A stretch of DNA of 12,972 nucleotides from positions 484,526 through 497,497 of the forward strand of contig MU646549.1 in assembly GCA_026770585.1 (NCBI GenBank). The letters are read 5' to 3'. The stretch comes from Baffinella frigidus. Taxonomy: Eukaryota; Cryptophyceae; Cryptomonadales; Baffinellaceae. Position 1 is the first letter of the stretch. Every line of letters starts with the position of its first letter. A program made the translations under genes and the position numbers. Below are positions 6,310 to 12,513 of this stretch, piece by piece. The notes beneath the pieces are model-generated. The model had not been told where the DNA came from. It did not search any database and saw only the letters and a program-made list of their open reading frames with translations.

Positions 6310-6720
6310 AAATAAAGTCAGAACCAGCCCTAACTATGTCTCAGTTTATTTGGTCCCCCCATTTTGGTGAGACGGGCTCGTTTTCGCTCCAAAGTTGACA
6401 GGCGTGTACCGCAGACCCAGAGTTTCAACTTGCGAATAGTCCGTTAACCCAACTGAGGCAGAGCTACCACTCGAGAATGCTAGAGGATCCTATTAACATG
6501 CAAGGTTCTGAATATTGGAACCAGGATAATGTAACCAACCTCGCGACTGGGCTAATTTCGCCCAGTTACGTGACCAACCTCACGAAATCACCGTTTTGCT
6601 CTCTTAGGGGTAGATTTTGTGATGGTAAAGCTACGTCCAGGCTAAGATAGCAATTTTCACCCTTAAGATAGCACGAACTAGCGTTTTTAATTGAATGTGA
6701 TTTCGCATTAGATTTTTCAC
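6310..6720. other. Intron stretch with no gene recognised
   Basis: Holds gtgaccaacctc repeated (6529-6545, 6569-6585), the inverted pair gactgggctaatttcgcccagt (6546-6567), and gaggcagagctacc (6457-6470), which resembles an end of the element at 7690-7826. It may be the remains of TIR elements. Confidence 0.4.
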
Positions 6721-6726
6721 GGGCTT

Positions 6727-6875
6727 CCACGGGGCTACGAAGGGAAAATATGTTCCATTTTCGGTTACCTTATCGGCAGGAACCCCCCCCATGTCCCTAC
6801 GGATTGCCTACCGTAGGGTCCTAGGTCTTATCGCTTTAGGTTTATTCGTAATCCCTTCGAAGTCCGCTGTGCCAC
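6727..6875. mobile_element. 161-bp-family TIR element, copy 3 (divergent)
   Basis: CCACGGGGCTACGAAGGG start, GGTTACCTTATCGGCAGGAA and CTACCGTAGGGTCCTAGGTC interior, and ATCCCTTCGAAGTCCGCTGT end. It is shorter than the 161-bp copies. The plus-strand ORF starting in it is not a gene. Confidence 0.8.
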
Positions 6876-7055
6876 ACGATGCTATCAATGCGAACAGATT
6901 CCTAGGTCAATTATTGGATTATTGCCCAGGAAACACGCCAAAAGTCAGCAATTGGAGCCAATGCTACACGCTTTCCGTGTAGCTATCCCCACTAAACCCT
7001 AAAACGTCCTTTTATTCTGTTCGGCTGAATAGCCTGGCGTGGTGTGGCGGGGTAC

Positions 7056-7170
7056 CATCTGCTTGTAGGAAAAGAGCCTCCACCCACGCCACTCGTTTTT
7101 GACGTCGGTTTTAAAGGCTTGCACGTGCGACTCTGTCTTGATCAGTTTCGATGACTTGAAAAGCTCCGAC
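7056..7170 (-). CDS. TRPM-like gene, exon SELFKSSKLIKTES...FSYKQM
   Basis: Exon of one base plus 38 codons. The acceptor is GACCCTATCGCAG| and the donor is CAGATG|GTACCCC. The peptide includes SELFKSSKLIKTESHVQAF and then WRGWRLFSYKQM. Both borders match the phases of the exons placed on either side (TG|G makes Trp at 8062; phase 0 into FWKN at 6014). I do not recognise a named domain; in this position it would be part of the linker between TRPM-homology blocks. Fragments of its acceptor with a few exon bases recur at 5230-5300 and 5485-5560, next to the minisatellite. An open frame continues past the donor to 6999, so the 3' border is the weaker of the two. Confidence 0.55.
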
Positions 7171-7379
7171 CTGCGATAGGGTCGACGCCGGGTCACAAGT
7201 GGGAATTTCAGAACGCAACGTTTCGTTTTCGTGGTGCTAAATGAGTGTGTTGGACCTGATGACACACAACTCCTCGTCCAAGGTTCAAGGTTTCCACATC
7301 CACGCAGTATCAAATTAACAACTGAAATTCCAGTATACCACCTGGCGTGGTTAGGGTTTAATAAGGTTGAAGTTCTGAC

Positions 7380-7432
7380 CTGTGCCGCCGCCTTCCGCTC
7401 ATCCTCCTCTTTCTTTTTCTTCCCAGAACCTT
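7380..7432 (-). pseudogene. Exon 8062-8197 3' copy with consensus donor
   Basis: GKKKKEEDERKAAAQ followed by donor CAG|GTCAGAAC. The other copies read TGCAG|GGAACAG at this place, so only this copy has GT here. Possibly an alternative exon. Confidence 0.5.
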
Positions 7433-7441
7433 CGTGTGGTA

Positions 7442-7579
7442 CCACACGGTGGACTACGAACCTTTCATCACAAGTCAACTTCCCTTAATGCAATTAGCTT
7501 TAGAGATTTTCTGGTGCAATTTGGTCACGTAGCCCCCTGGAATCCAGGCCCCACGAAACCCTCGAAGCCCACCGTTTGG
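7442..7579. mobile_element. CCACACGG TIR element, copy c, flanked by TA
   Basis: CCACACGGTGGACTACGAAC and GAAGCCCACCGTTTGG ends, 138 bp, with TA on each side. The interior in reverse orientation shares CTACGTGACCAAATT and AGAAAATC with copies a and b. Confidence 0.8.
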
Positions 7580-7604
7580 TAGTGCGCTACAGAGAGGAAC
7601 TGAC

Positions 7605-7680
7605 CAGCGCTTGATCTGTTCCCTGCAAGACGCCGCCGCCTTCAGCTCATCCTCCTTTTCCTTTTCCTTCACAGAACCTT
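7605..7680 (-). pseudogene. Exon 8062-8197 3' copy
   Basis: KEKEKEDELKAAASCREQIK; keeps CTG|GTCAGTTCC. It lies between the elements at 7442-7579 and 7690-7826. Confidence 0.6.
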
Positions 7681-7689
7681 CGTGAGGTA

Positions 7690-7826
7690 TACTACGCGTA
7701 GCTCTGCCTCACACGATTTGGTCTCGTCAATTTGACGAGAACGGAAGTCAATTCCGCCGGGTTTTAGTGCAAATCCTTCACAACGTTTGGAGTGAAAACG
7801 ATCAGTCAACCCGAGTCAGACAGAGG
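7690..7826. mobile_element. TIR-like element between exon copies, flanked by TA
   Basis: Imperfect ends (ctacgcgtagctctgcctca and gtcagacagagg) about 137 bases apart, flanked by TA. The inside has GTCTCGTCAATTTGACGAGA, an inverted pair, and aagtcaattccgcc shared with other elements here. Confidence 0.6.
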
Positions 7827-7851
7827 TAGTACGCTAAGGAGAGGAACTGAC

Positions 7852-7925
7852 CAGCGCTTGATCTTTTCCCTGCAAGACGCCGCGGTCTTCAGCTCATCCT
7901 CCTTTTCCTTTTCCTTCCCAGAACC
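7852..7925 (-). pseudogene. Exon 8062-8197 3' copy
   Basis: KEKEKEDELKTAASCREKIK; keeps CTG|GTCAGTTCC. Against the exon it lacks the Asn/Lys-rich start. Confidence 0.6.
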
Positions 7926-7936
7926 TTTGTGTGGTA

Positions 7937-8036
7937 TCCCCTAAGTGGCGAGTAGGCGCATACGCCCTACCGTAGGGCCCTAGGACCTGCCTAGGACCTC
8001 TCGGCAGTCGAATTTGACTGTCTGGCCACTGAGGGA
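7937..8036. mobile_element. 100-bp TIR element, flanked by TA
   Basis: Ends TCCCCTAAGTGGC and GCCACTGAGGGA with TA on both sides. The inside has the palindromic CGCATACGCC...CCTACCGTAGGG and CCTAGGACCTGCCTAGGACC repeats. Confidence 0.65.
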
Positions 8037-8061
8037 TAGTACGCAAAGGAGAGGAACTGAC

Positions 8062-8197
8062 CAGCGCTTGATCTGTTCCTTACAAGACGCCGCGGTCTTC
8101 AGCTCATCCTCCAATTCCTTCGCGGACCCTTGTTTCCCAGCGTTGGTATTTCCAGGCTTGTTCTTGGAGTTGTTGGAGGTCCTCCGACCACGCCATC
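8062..8197 (-). CDS. TRPM-like gene, Lys/Glu/Asn-rich linker exon
   Basis: Exon of 136 bases. The acceptor is CTCTTTCAG| and the donor is AAGCGCTG|GTCAGTTCC. The peptide starts WRGRRTSNNSKNKPG and ends KELEDELKTAASCKEQIKR. It is charged and probably a flexible-then-helical linker. The last G of the previous exon plus its first two bases make Gly, and its last two bases plus the first base of the next exon make Trp, so both phases fit. Three further copies of the 3' part (about 75 bases) follow downstream at 7852-7925, 7605-7680 and 7380-7432, separated by different TIR elements. They have KEKEKEDELK or KKKKEEDERK in place of the long Asn/Lys-rich start, so this copy is the most complete. Confidence 0.6.
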
Positions 8198-8216
8198 CTG
8201 AAAGAGGTCGCGCCAA

Positions 8217-8378
8217 AAGTCAATTCCCCTCAGTGCAGCCGTTTTCAAAAGTCATCCCCGCTGCCTACCCCTACCACGCCAGAGTCTTGGAAGGGGAGGC
8301 GGGGGTTGACTTTCGGAAGGGGTCGCCGAAAGTCAACCCCCGCCTCAGTGCAGCGGCTTTCAAAAGCCAAACCCTCAA
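8217..8378. repeat. Duplicated unit around a 21-bp-stem hairpin
   Basis: AGTCAA, a C-rich patch, TCAGTGCAGC.G and TTTCAAAAG occur at 8219-8256 and 8331-8370. Between them, 8296-8316 and 8326-8346 are perfect inverted repeats of 21 bases (core GGCGGGGGTTGACTTTCGG) with a 9-base loop. Confidence 0.75.
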
Positions 8379-8470
8379 ATAGAACGGTCAGAAAGAGCCG
8401 CCCTCGAGCAATCTGGCGTGCTTCCACGCCAGGGGAGCAGGGGGCGGTGTTCCTAGGGGAGTGCAGTTTG

Positions 8471-8578
8471 TCATGAGCGAGGTACCCCTGTATTCGGATC
8501 GCAAACAAATGGCCACCATGTACTCCCTTCCGTGAAGGCCTTGTAAGACTAGGAACTACAGGGGTACCTCGCTCATGA
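8471..8578. mobile_element. TIR element with 22-bp perfect ends
   Basis: TCATGAGCGAGGTACCCCTG and TA, mirrored perfectly at 8557-8578. Length 108 bp, non-coding. A decayed relative with gggcgagctacccctgca / gcaggggtaccaacttacga follows at 8658-8720. Confidence 0.8.
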
Positions 8579-8582
8579 GAAA

Positions 8583-8655
8583 ACGCCTCCTCCTAGGACC
8601 CTACAGTAGGCCTGTGTCTAGGGCCCTATGGTGGTCCTAGGGGGGGAGGCGCTTT
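8583..8655. repeat. Inverted repeat GCCTCC...CCTAGGACC
   Basis: cgcctcctcctaggaccctac (8584-8604) pairs with gtggtcctagggggggaggcg (8630-8652) apart from a few bases. It lies between the element at 8471-8578 and its decayed relative, so the two may be one nested structure. Confidence 0.6.
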
Positions 8656-8797
8656 CTTATGGGCGAGCTACCCCTGCATCCCCTCAATCTGAGCAGGGGT
8701 ACCAACTTACGAGTGAGGCCCAAGGGGTTTTGAGAATGCACTCTCCGGGCGCCATGATGTTGCAAGTACTGAGCAAAAACGGAGAACCTTTCTTGGG

Positions 8798-8854
8798 GGT
8801 AACGGAAAGGTAGCCCGATTTGGGCCAAAACTCCCCTCGTAGCCCGCTGCGTGG
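8798..8854. mobile_element. 161-bp-family element, truncated copy 4
   Basis: GTAACGGAAAGGTAGCCCGA to CGTAGCCCGCTGCGTGG, one end only. It is flanked on both sides by the exon-end word acctttcttggggg (8786-8799 and 8872-8886). Confidence 0.7.
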
Positions 8855-8873
8855 CAATCTGGCAAGGTAGAAC

Positions 8874-8940
8874 CTTTCTTGGGGGGCTCTTCCGCGGTGT
8901 CGATAACGACCCCGTCTAGCGATGGGTTCGCATGGCGATC
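8874..8940 (-). CDS. TRPM-like gene, short exon DRHANPSLDGVVIDTAEEPP
   Basis: Exon of 22 codons plus one base. The acceptor is CCCCAAGCCAG| at the end of a long CCCTAAACC-type tract, and the donor is AAGAAAG|GTTCTACC. It reads DRHANPSLDGVVIDTAEEPP, then Lys-Lys. The segment is polar, with no recognised domain, and lies between the ankyrin-like block and the linker exon. Its last 13-15 bases (CCCCAAGAAAGGTTCT) recur at 8784-8798 on the far side of a truncated 161-bp-family element, so a duplication carried the donor region along with the element. Phase 1 at the donor fits the exon at 8062-8197. Confidence 0.5.
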
Positions 8941-8943
8941 CTG

Positions 8944-9083
8944 GCTTGGGGTTTAGGGTTTAGGCGTTGGGGTTTGGGGGTTAGGGTTTAGGGGTTGGGG
9001 TTTGGGGTTTAGGAGTTTGGGCTTAGGATTTGGGGTTTGGGGTTTGGGGTTTAGGGTTTAGGGCTTAAGGTTGGGGGCTTGGT
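8944..9083. repeat. Degenerate TTTAGGG tract
   Basis: About eighteen units mixing TTTAGGG and TTTGGGG. On the transcribed strand it leads into CCAAGCCAG|, the acceptor of exon 8874-8940. Confidence 0.9.
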
Positions 9084-9086
9084 TTC

Positions 9087-9133
9087 TGAGCAGCGACTTG
9101 CTTCGAGGGGTAATGGTAGAGTTCTTCGGGAGA
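9087..9133 (-). pseudogene. Copy of exon 9503-9555
   Basis: SPEELYHYPSKQVAAQ; the changes from the exon within PEELYHYPSKQVAAQ are silent. No clear acceptor (the upstream tract ends TCTCCCG, no AG). Confidence 0.65.
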
Positions 9134-9221
9134 AGAGGCAAACCGTTTCAAAATGGATGTATGGAGCCCCCGGGGGGGACTCCATAATCACCAAACGCCT
9201 CCAAGGCCGAACTGTAGAGCG

Positions 9222-9429
9222 TTTGCGGTAATTGTTGTCCGTTTTGGACGTACGGTTTTCCGGTTTTCCGGTTTTGAAAAGGGACTTATAGGACGTGACA
9301 AGGATTTTAAATAGTACCAGAATTGCGCCTCTTGGTACTATTTAAAATCCTTGTCACGTCCTATAAGTCCCTTTCAAAACCGGAAAACCGGAAAACCGTA
9401 CGTCCAAAACGGACAACAATTACCGCAAA
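9222..9429. mobile_element. Foldback element with 98-base arms
   Basis: The left arm 9222-9319 and right arm 9333-9429 are reverse complements except for one base (GAAAAGGG against GAAAGGG), around a 13-base loop. The arms include CCGGTTTTCCGGTTTT repeats. aactgta flanks it at 9210-9216 and 9429-9435 but not exactly at the ends. It lies inside the intron between exons 9503-9555 and 8874-8940, so the transcript should form a long hairpin. Confidence 0.9.
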
Positions 9430-9502
9430 ACTGTATGAACCGCGCCAGACCCGTCCAAACCGCGAAGGAGAAGGGTTCAGGGTTTAGGGTTTAGGGGGGC
9501 TC

Positions 9503-9555
9503 CTGGGCAGCGACTTGTTTCGAGGGGTAATGGTAGAGTTCTTCTGGGTCGGCGC
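9503..9555 (-). CDS. TRPM-like channel, exon ADPEELYHYPSKQVAAQ
   Basis: The acceptor CCCTCAACCAG| is formed by the end of a telomere-type tract. The first two bases complete the Gly codon of LLFECG, giving CGADPEELYHYPSKQ across the junction. TRPM-homology regions have a ...LL..GA.......LEELY... segment at this point, so both phase and sense fit. A second copy at 9087-9133 codes SPEELYHYPSKQVAAQ; over PEELYHYPSKQVAAQ the base changes are silent (CCA/CCC, AAA/AAG, GCC/GCT). The 3' border is uncertain. Ending at CAG gives a GA donor (CAG|GAGCCC), as reported for some dinoflagellate introns. Ending at CAA (9515) gives GT (CAA|GTCGCT). Both are phase 0. Confidence 0.62.
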
Positions 9556-9815
9556 CTGGTTGAGGGTTTGGGGTTTAGGGTTAAGGGTTAAGGGTTCATG
9601 GTTTATGAGTTAGAGTTTGGGGTTTCGGGTTTAGGGTTTGGGTTTTAGGGTTTAGGTTTTAGGGTTCATGGTTTATGGTTTAGAGTGTAGGGTTTGGGGT
9701 CCGGGGTTTAGAGTGCTTAGGTGCTTAGAGTGTAGAGTTTGGGGTTCGGGGTTTAGAGTGCCTAGGTGTTTAGAGTGTAGGGTTTGGGGCTCGGGGTTTA
9801 GAGTGCTGAGTTGTT
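9556..9815. repeat. Long degenerate TTTAGGG tract
   Basis: Starts directly at the CAG acceptor of exon 9503-9555. It has TTTAGGG, TTAAGGG, TTCATGG and TTTGGGG units, then three copies of a longer unit containing ggtttagagtgcttaggtg and gtgtagggtttggggt (9678-9803). Open frames reading ECRVWGSGFRV are products of this repeat. Confidence 0.85.
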
Positions 9816-9820
9816 ACCGC

Positions 9821-9862
9821 ATTCGAAGAGGAGCTGTACGCACTCGACGCTGATGCCTTGAG
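9821..9862 (-). pseudogene. 3' part of exon 10220-10280 copied
   Basis: VECVQLLFECG with donor ATGCG|GTAACAAC. The first half is missing. Confidence 0.6.
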
Positions 9863-9896
9863 TGTATTTATCGGACGTGCCCCGTACCACACGGTG

Positions 9897-10024
9897 GGCT
9901 TCGAGGGTTTCGGGACCCCTAGTTTAAGCGGTAACGTGACCAAATTTGCATTAGAAAATCCTTAAAGTTGATTGTCCACAGGGTAAGTTGACATTTGATT
10001 AAAGGTACGTAGTCCACGGTGTGG
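9897..10024. mobile_element. CCACACGG TIR element, copy b
   Basis: CCACACGGTGGGCTTCGAGG and CGTAGTCCACGGTGTGG ends, 128 bp. The interior has GTAACGTGACCAAATTTGCA and GTAAGTTGACATTTGAT. Confidence 0.8.
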
Positions 10025-10112
10025 CTAACAAGGACGCTCCGGTACTAACCTAGGACGCGCCGCCGGACGTGACCCTCTGAGAACGATCCACTCTTGGAAC
10101 AATGTGGTGGTG

Positions 10113-10212
10113 TTAGGGTTTAGGGTTTAGGGTTTTAGGGTTTAGGGTTTAGGGTTCATGGTGTAAGATTTAGAGTGTAGGGTTTGAGGTTTGGGGTTTA
10201 GAGTGCTTAGGT
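10113..10212. repeat. TTTAGGG tract
   Basis: About ten units, ending at the donor of exon 10220-10280, so the intron begins with this repeat. Confidence 0.85.
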
Positions 10213-10219
10213 GTGTTAC

Positions 10220-10280
10220 CGCACTCGAAGAGGAGGTGCACGCACTCGACGCGATCCAGCGTCATGGCGAGATGCAGCGC
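10220..10280 (-). CDS. TRPM-like channel, ankyrin-like exon ALHLAMTLDRVECVHLLFEC
   Basis: Exon of 61 bases. The acceptor is TTGACCCCGACAG|, with CTTGAC upstream as a possible branch point, and the donor is GAGTGCG|GTAACAC. It codes ALHLAMTLDRVECVHLLFEC and then Gly with the next exon. The ALxxAxxxDRVxxVxLLxExGA pattern is shared by ankyrin-type repeats and TRPM-homology regions. Given the later exons, TRPM is the better reading. Four other copies exist at 9821-9862, 10441-10496, 10797-10818 and 11028-11070. The one at 10441-10496 reads ALHLAMTLDRVDCIHLLF but has lost the donor. The opposite strand of these copies gives a misleading EEEV.AIDAIQRHGEM reading. The intron starts with degenerate telomere-type repeat (ACACCTAAGCACTCTAAACC). 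Confidence 0.72.
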
Positions 10281-10700
10281 CTGTCGGGGTCAAGCAGTCA
10301 CCACCTACTCAATTCTAAAGTTAGCGTGGTTCGCCACCCAAGAACGTGACCACCTAACGTGATCAGCCGCGGGGTTTCGGAAGTCAGTCTGTGAGAAGCA
10401 GGGCGTCATTTTTTCAGGAGAAGTTGAATGAGCGGCGCGTGAGAAGAGGAGGTGGATGCAATCGACGCGATCCAGCGTCATGGCGAGATGGAGCGCCTGT
10501 CACACGCGTCTAACCGTCACCACTTACTCACCTCTAAATCTAGCGTGTCTACCCGTCAGCACTTGCTCACTTCTAAATTTAGCGTGGTTCGCGAGCGTGG
10601 TTCGCCGCCCAAGAAGGTGACCGCCTATGAGGTTTCGGAAGTCAGTCTGGGAGAAGCGGGGCGTCGTTTTCCCAGGAGAGGTTCGAAGAGCGGCGGGTGA
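10281..10700. repeat. Tandem duplication carrying an exon copy
   Basis: About 225-245-base unit: the stretch after exon 10220-10280 (tttcggaagtcagtctg, gagaagc.gggcgtc, gagcggcg.gtgagaagagga) repeats after the exon copy at 10441-10496. The second unit also has an inner repeat, ctcacttctaaatttagcgt. Confidence 0.75.
10441..10496 (-). pseudogene. Copy of exon 10220-10280 without donor
   Basis: ALHLAMTLDRVDCIHLLF after GTGTGACAG|; two conservative changes (E/D, V/I); the donor region has changed to CTCACGC. Plus-strand open frames here are antisense shadows. Confidence 0.65.
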
Positions 10701-10710
10701 GAAGAGGAGT

Positions 10711-10792
10711 TGCTGAACCCTAAACCCTCAACCCTAAACCCTAAACCCTAAACCCTCAACCCTAAACCCTAAACCCTAAACCCTAAACCCTC
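10711..10792. repeat. CCCTAAA tract, opposite orientation
   Basis: About eleven CCCTAAA/CCCTCAA units on the plus strand, the reverse of the other large tracts. A shorter one is at 10882-10899. It is followed at 10797-10818 by a copy of the first codons and acceptor of exon 10220-10280. Confidence 0.9.
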
Positions 10793-11027
10793 CTCTGCTC
10801 ACGATGCAGCGCCTGTCGGACAAACAAGAGGGGGTCAGCACTGACTCCATACTTCCAGGAGAGGACACGACGCCATGAATCCTTAACCCTAAACCCTAAA
10901 GGTGCGGGAATTCTGATAATAAGATCTCTGCCTCAGCGGCTTTACAATATCTCTGCGTCAGTGGCTTCACATCAATACGCCAAAGCTCGATCGTAAAGGC
11001 ACTGATGCTTATAGCGTGGGAAGAGGA

Positions 11028-11070
11028 GGTGTACGCACTCGACGCGGTCGAGCATCAGTGCAAAGTCCAT
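11028..11070 (-). pseudogene. Copy of exon 10220-10280
   Basis: FALMLDRVECVHLLFPR; lacks acceptor and donor. Confidence 0.55.
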
Positions 11071-11082
11071 AGTTCACAACGT

Positions 11083-11250
11083 CTTCGCGAAGCAATAATG
11101 GCTCCAAGCCCTGGTACAAATTTTGTTCCAAACATTGGACACGACCCTAAAATACCTTTCATGGACATTTAAACGACTTCACGGTCGTGTCCATGGTCTT
11201 GTCCCATAAAAAAATTGTACGGGGCTTGGAGCCATTATTGCTTCGCGAAG
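11083..11250. mobile_element. TIR element with 29-bp perfect ends
   Basis: CTTCGCGAAGCAATAATGGC and the next nine bases are mirrored exactly at 11222-11250. Similarity continues inward (GTACAAATTTT / AAAAAAATTGTAC). A second inner inverted pair TGGACACGACC / GGTCGTGTCCA is nested inside. Length 168 bp, non-coding. Confidence 0.85.
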
Positions 11251-11269
11251 GTGTCGGAATCTACTAAAG

Positions 11270-11335
11270 TGCCTGACAGGCGCCTGTCAGGCATAGATGC
11301 CGTTACAACCCATACAACCCATTTAAAACATGGTT
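11270..11335. repeat. 24-bp perfect palindrome and inverted pair
   Basis: TGCCTGACAGGC is followed by its exact reverse complement (11270-11293). Next to it gttacaaccc and tggttgtaat form an imperfect inverted pair. Confidence 0.85.
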
Positions 11336-11395
11336 GTAATATTTTGCAATAGAGTCGCGTCCAGATATGTCCTCCTCTAACCTTGGCTGTCGGCA

Positions 11396-11556
11396 CCACA
11401 CAGAGGGCTACGAAGAGATTTTCGGGCAGGAAATGCCCGAGTTTCCGTAACCTTATCCGTAGGAACCCCCCTATGCCCCTACGGGTTGCCTACCGTAGGG
11501 TCCTAGGTCTTATCGCTGAGGGGTTATTCAAAAGCCCTTCGAAGTCCGCTGTGTGG
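11396..11556. mobile_element. 161-bp TIR element, copy 5
   Basis: CCACACAGAGGGCTACGAAG start and CTTCGAAGTCCGCTGTGTGG end. Same length and interior words as copies 1 and 2. Confidence 0.88.
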
Positions 11557-11571
11557 TAGCGTATGTTGACT

Positions 11572-12112
11572 CTGGGATTCCGGCGAGCAATTTGCCATTC
11601 AAACCATTTTTGCCAGGCCACTTAGCAGCCACCGAGGGCTTCACGGATACAGTCCATCTAATCAATTTGTACTAGAATCTTATCAATCTGCATCGGATTC
11701 TAATCGCATTTCCCCCGGATATCCGGGGGGGGAGGAACTCGGGGGGTTCCAGCCTCTCCTGGAAGTATGGGGGTTTCGGCGTGTGAAATTTGCCCTTCGA
11801 AGTATTTTTGCCAGGTGCCCACCGGTACCTTAAGTTAACAGAGGTTCCACTTTTGCTTTGAGACGTCCCACTCTCGACTTTTGTCTCGGTGCGCAGCGCT
11901 CTTCCACACCCACCCACCCTGTACATGTGAAGGGGAACGTGGGGAAACACGAGGCATGTCTACGCTCACGTGTCCAGCAACAACAACAACACACCAACCG
12001 AGCCTGAGAAATCCAGAGCACGGGTGTTTCATTTTGGATGGCGCGTTTCTTTTTCTCGCCCTTGACCCACGTTCCCGTGTTTCCCATTAGACTTATACTT
12101 GCCAGGTGAACG
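11572..12112. repeat. Three loose copies of a tgccagg-ended unit
   Basis: aatttgcc.ttc.aa..atttttgccagg at 11589-11617 and 11786-11816, and a shorter attagacttatacttgccagg at 12086-12106. On the minus strand two frames look conserved (WQK.FE.QI and PGK....GK), so a decayed exon is possible but unproven. The palindrome CCCCCGGATATCCGGGGG is at 11712-11729. Confidence 0.45.
12033..12080 (-). pseudogene. Copy of exon 12514-12595
   Basis: TWVKGEKKKRAIQN; the 5' part is missing and there is no donor. Confidence 0.6.
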
Positions 12113-12151
12113 ACAACTATAAGTCAAAGAGACAGTTGAACATGGGAAATA

Positions 12152-12210
12152 CTTTTGGATGGCGCGTTTCTTTTTCTCACCCTTGAACCAGGTCCGCTCC
12201 AGCACCATTC
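12152..12210 (-). pseudogene. Copy of exon 12514-12595
   Basis: MVLERTWFKGEKKKRAIQK; changes in the GEKKKRA codons are silent (AAG/AAA). It has GT at CAAAA|GTATTTC and an upstream CACCTGGAATG in place of the acceptor. Confidence 0.6.
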
Positions 12211-12513
12211 CAGGTGCGTGGAGCAACAACAAGCGCGCTGCCGGCCAACACAAACGTGGAGCACGGAACGTCTCCAAGCAACCGATTACAAGCCACCCTG
12301 GAGGCAGGGTGGGGGTATTTTGAGCATTCGTAAGTCAACTCCCCTTGGAATGGACTGAGATCTCAGTCCCCCGTGATGAATGGATCTGGTACAAAACGGT
12401 CTTATAAGTATTTTAGTGGTACAAATCCTGTCAACTTTTGCGATAAAGGGTTATTCGGGATTGGCCGCAAGTCCCCTCCAGGGTGGGAATGAAGGTGGGA
12501 ACGCGGGAGTTGC

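Noticed and set aside
7321-7376. Reading LLNPNHARW as a TRPM LDPNHTHF-like motif
   Set aside because: It arises from telomere-type repeat plus the CCACGCCAGG word, lacks splice context and is in the wrong order for the gene.
7380-7925. Plus-strand acceptors (CTTTTCCTTTTCCTTCCCAG) for a gene on the other strand
   Set aside because: The pyrimidine tract is the antisense of Lys/Glu codons in exon copies; no plus-strand exon frame follows.
10452-10700. Plus-strand reading EEEV.AIDAIQRHGEM, repeated five times
   Set aside because: It is the reverse strand of copies of exon 10220-10280. The minus-strand reading ALHLAMTLDRVECVHLLF matches TRPM/ankyrin-like sequence and joins in phase; the plus reading does not.
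10711-10792. True chromosome end
   Set aside because: Tracts are short, degenerate, internal, in both orientations and lie within introns.
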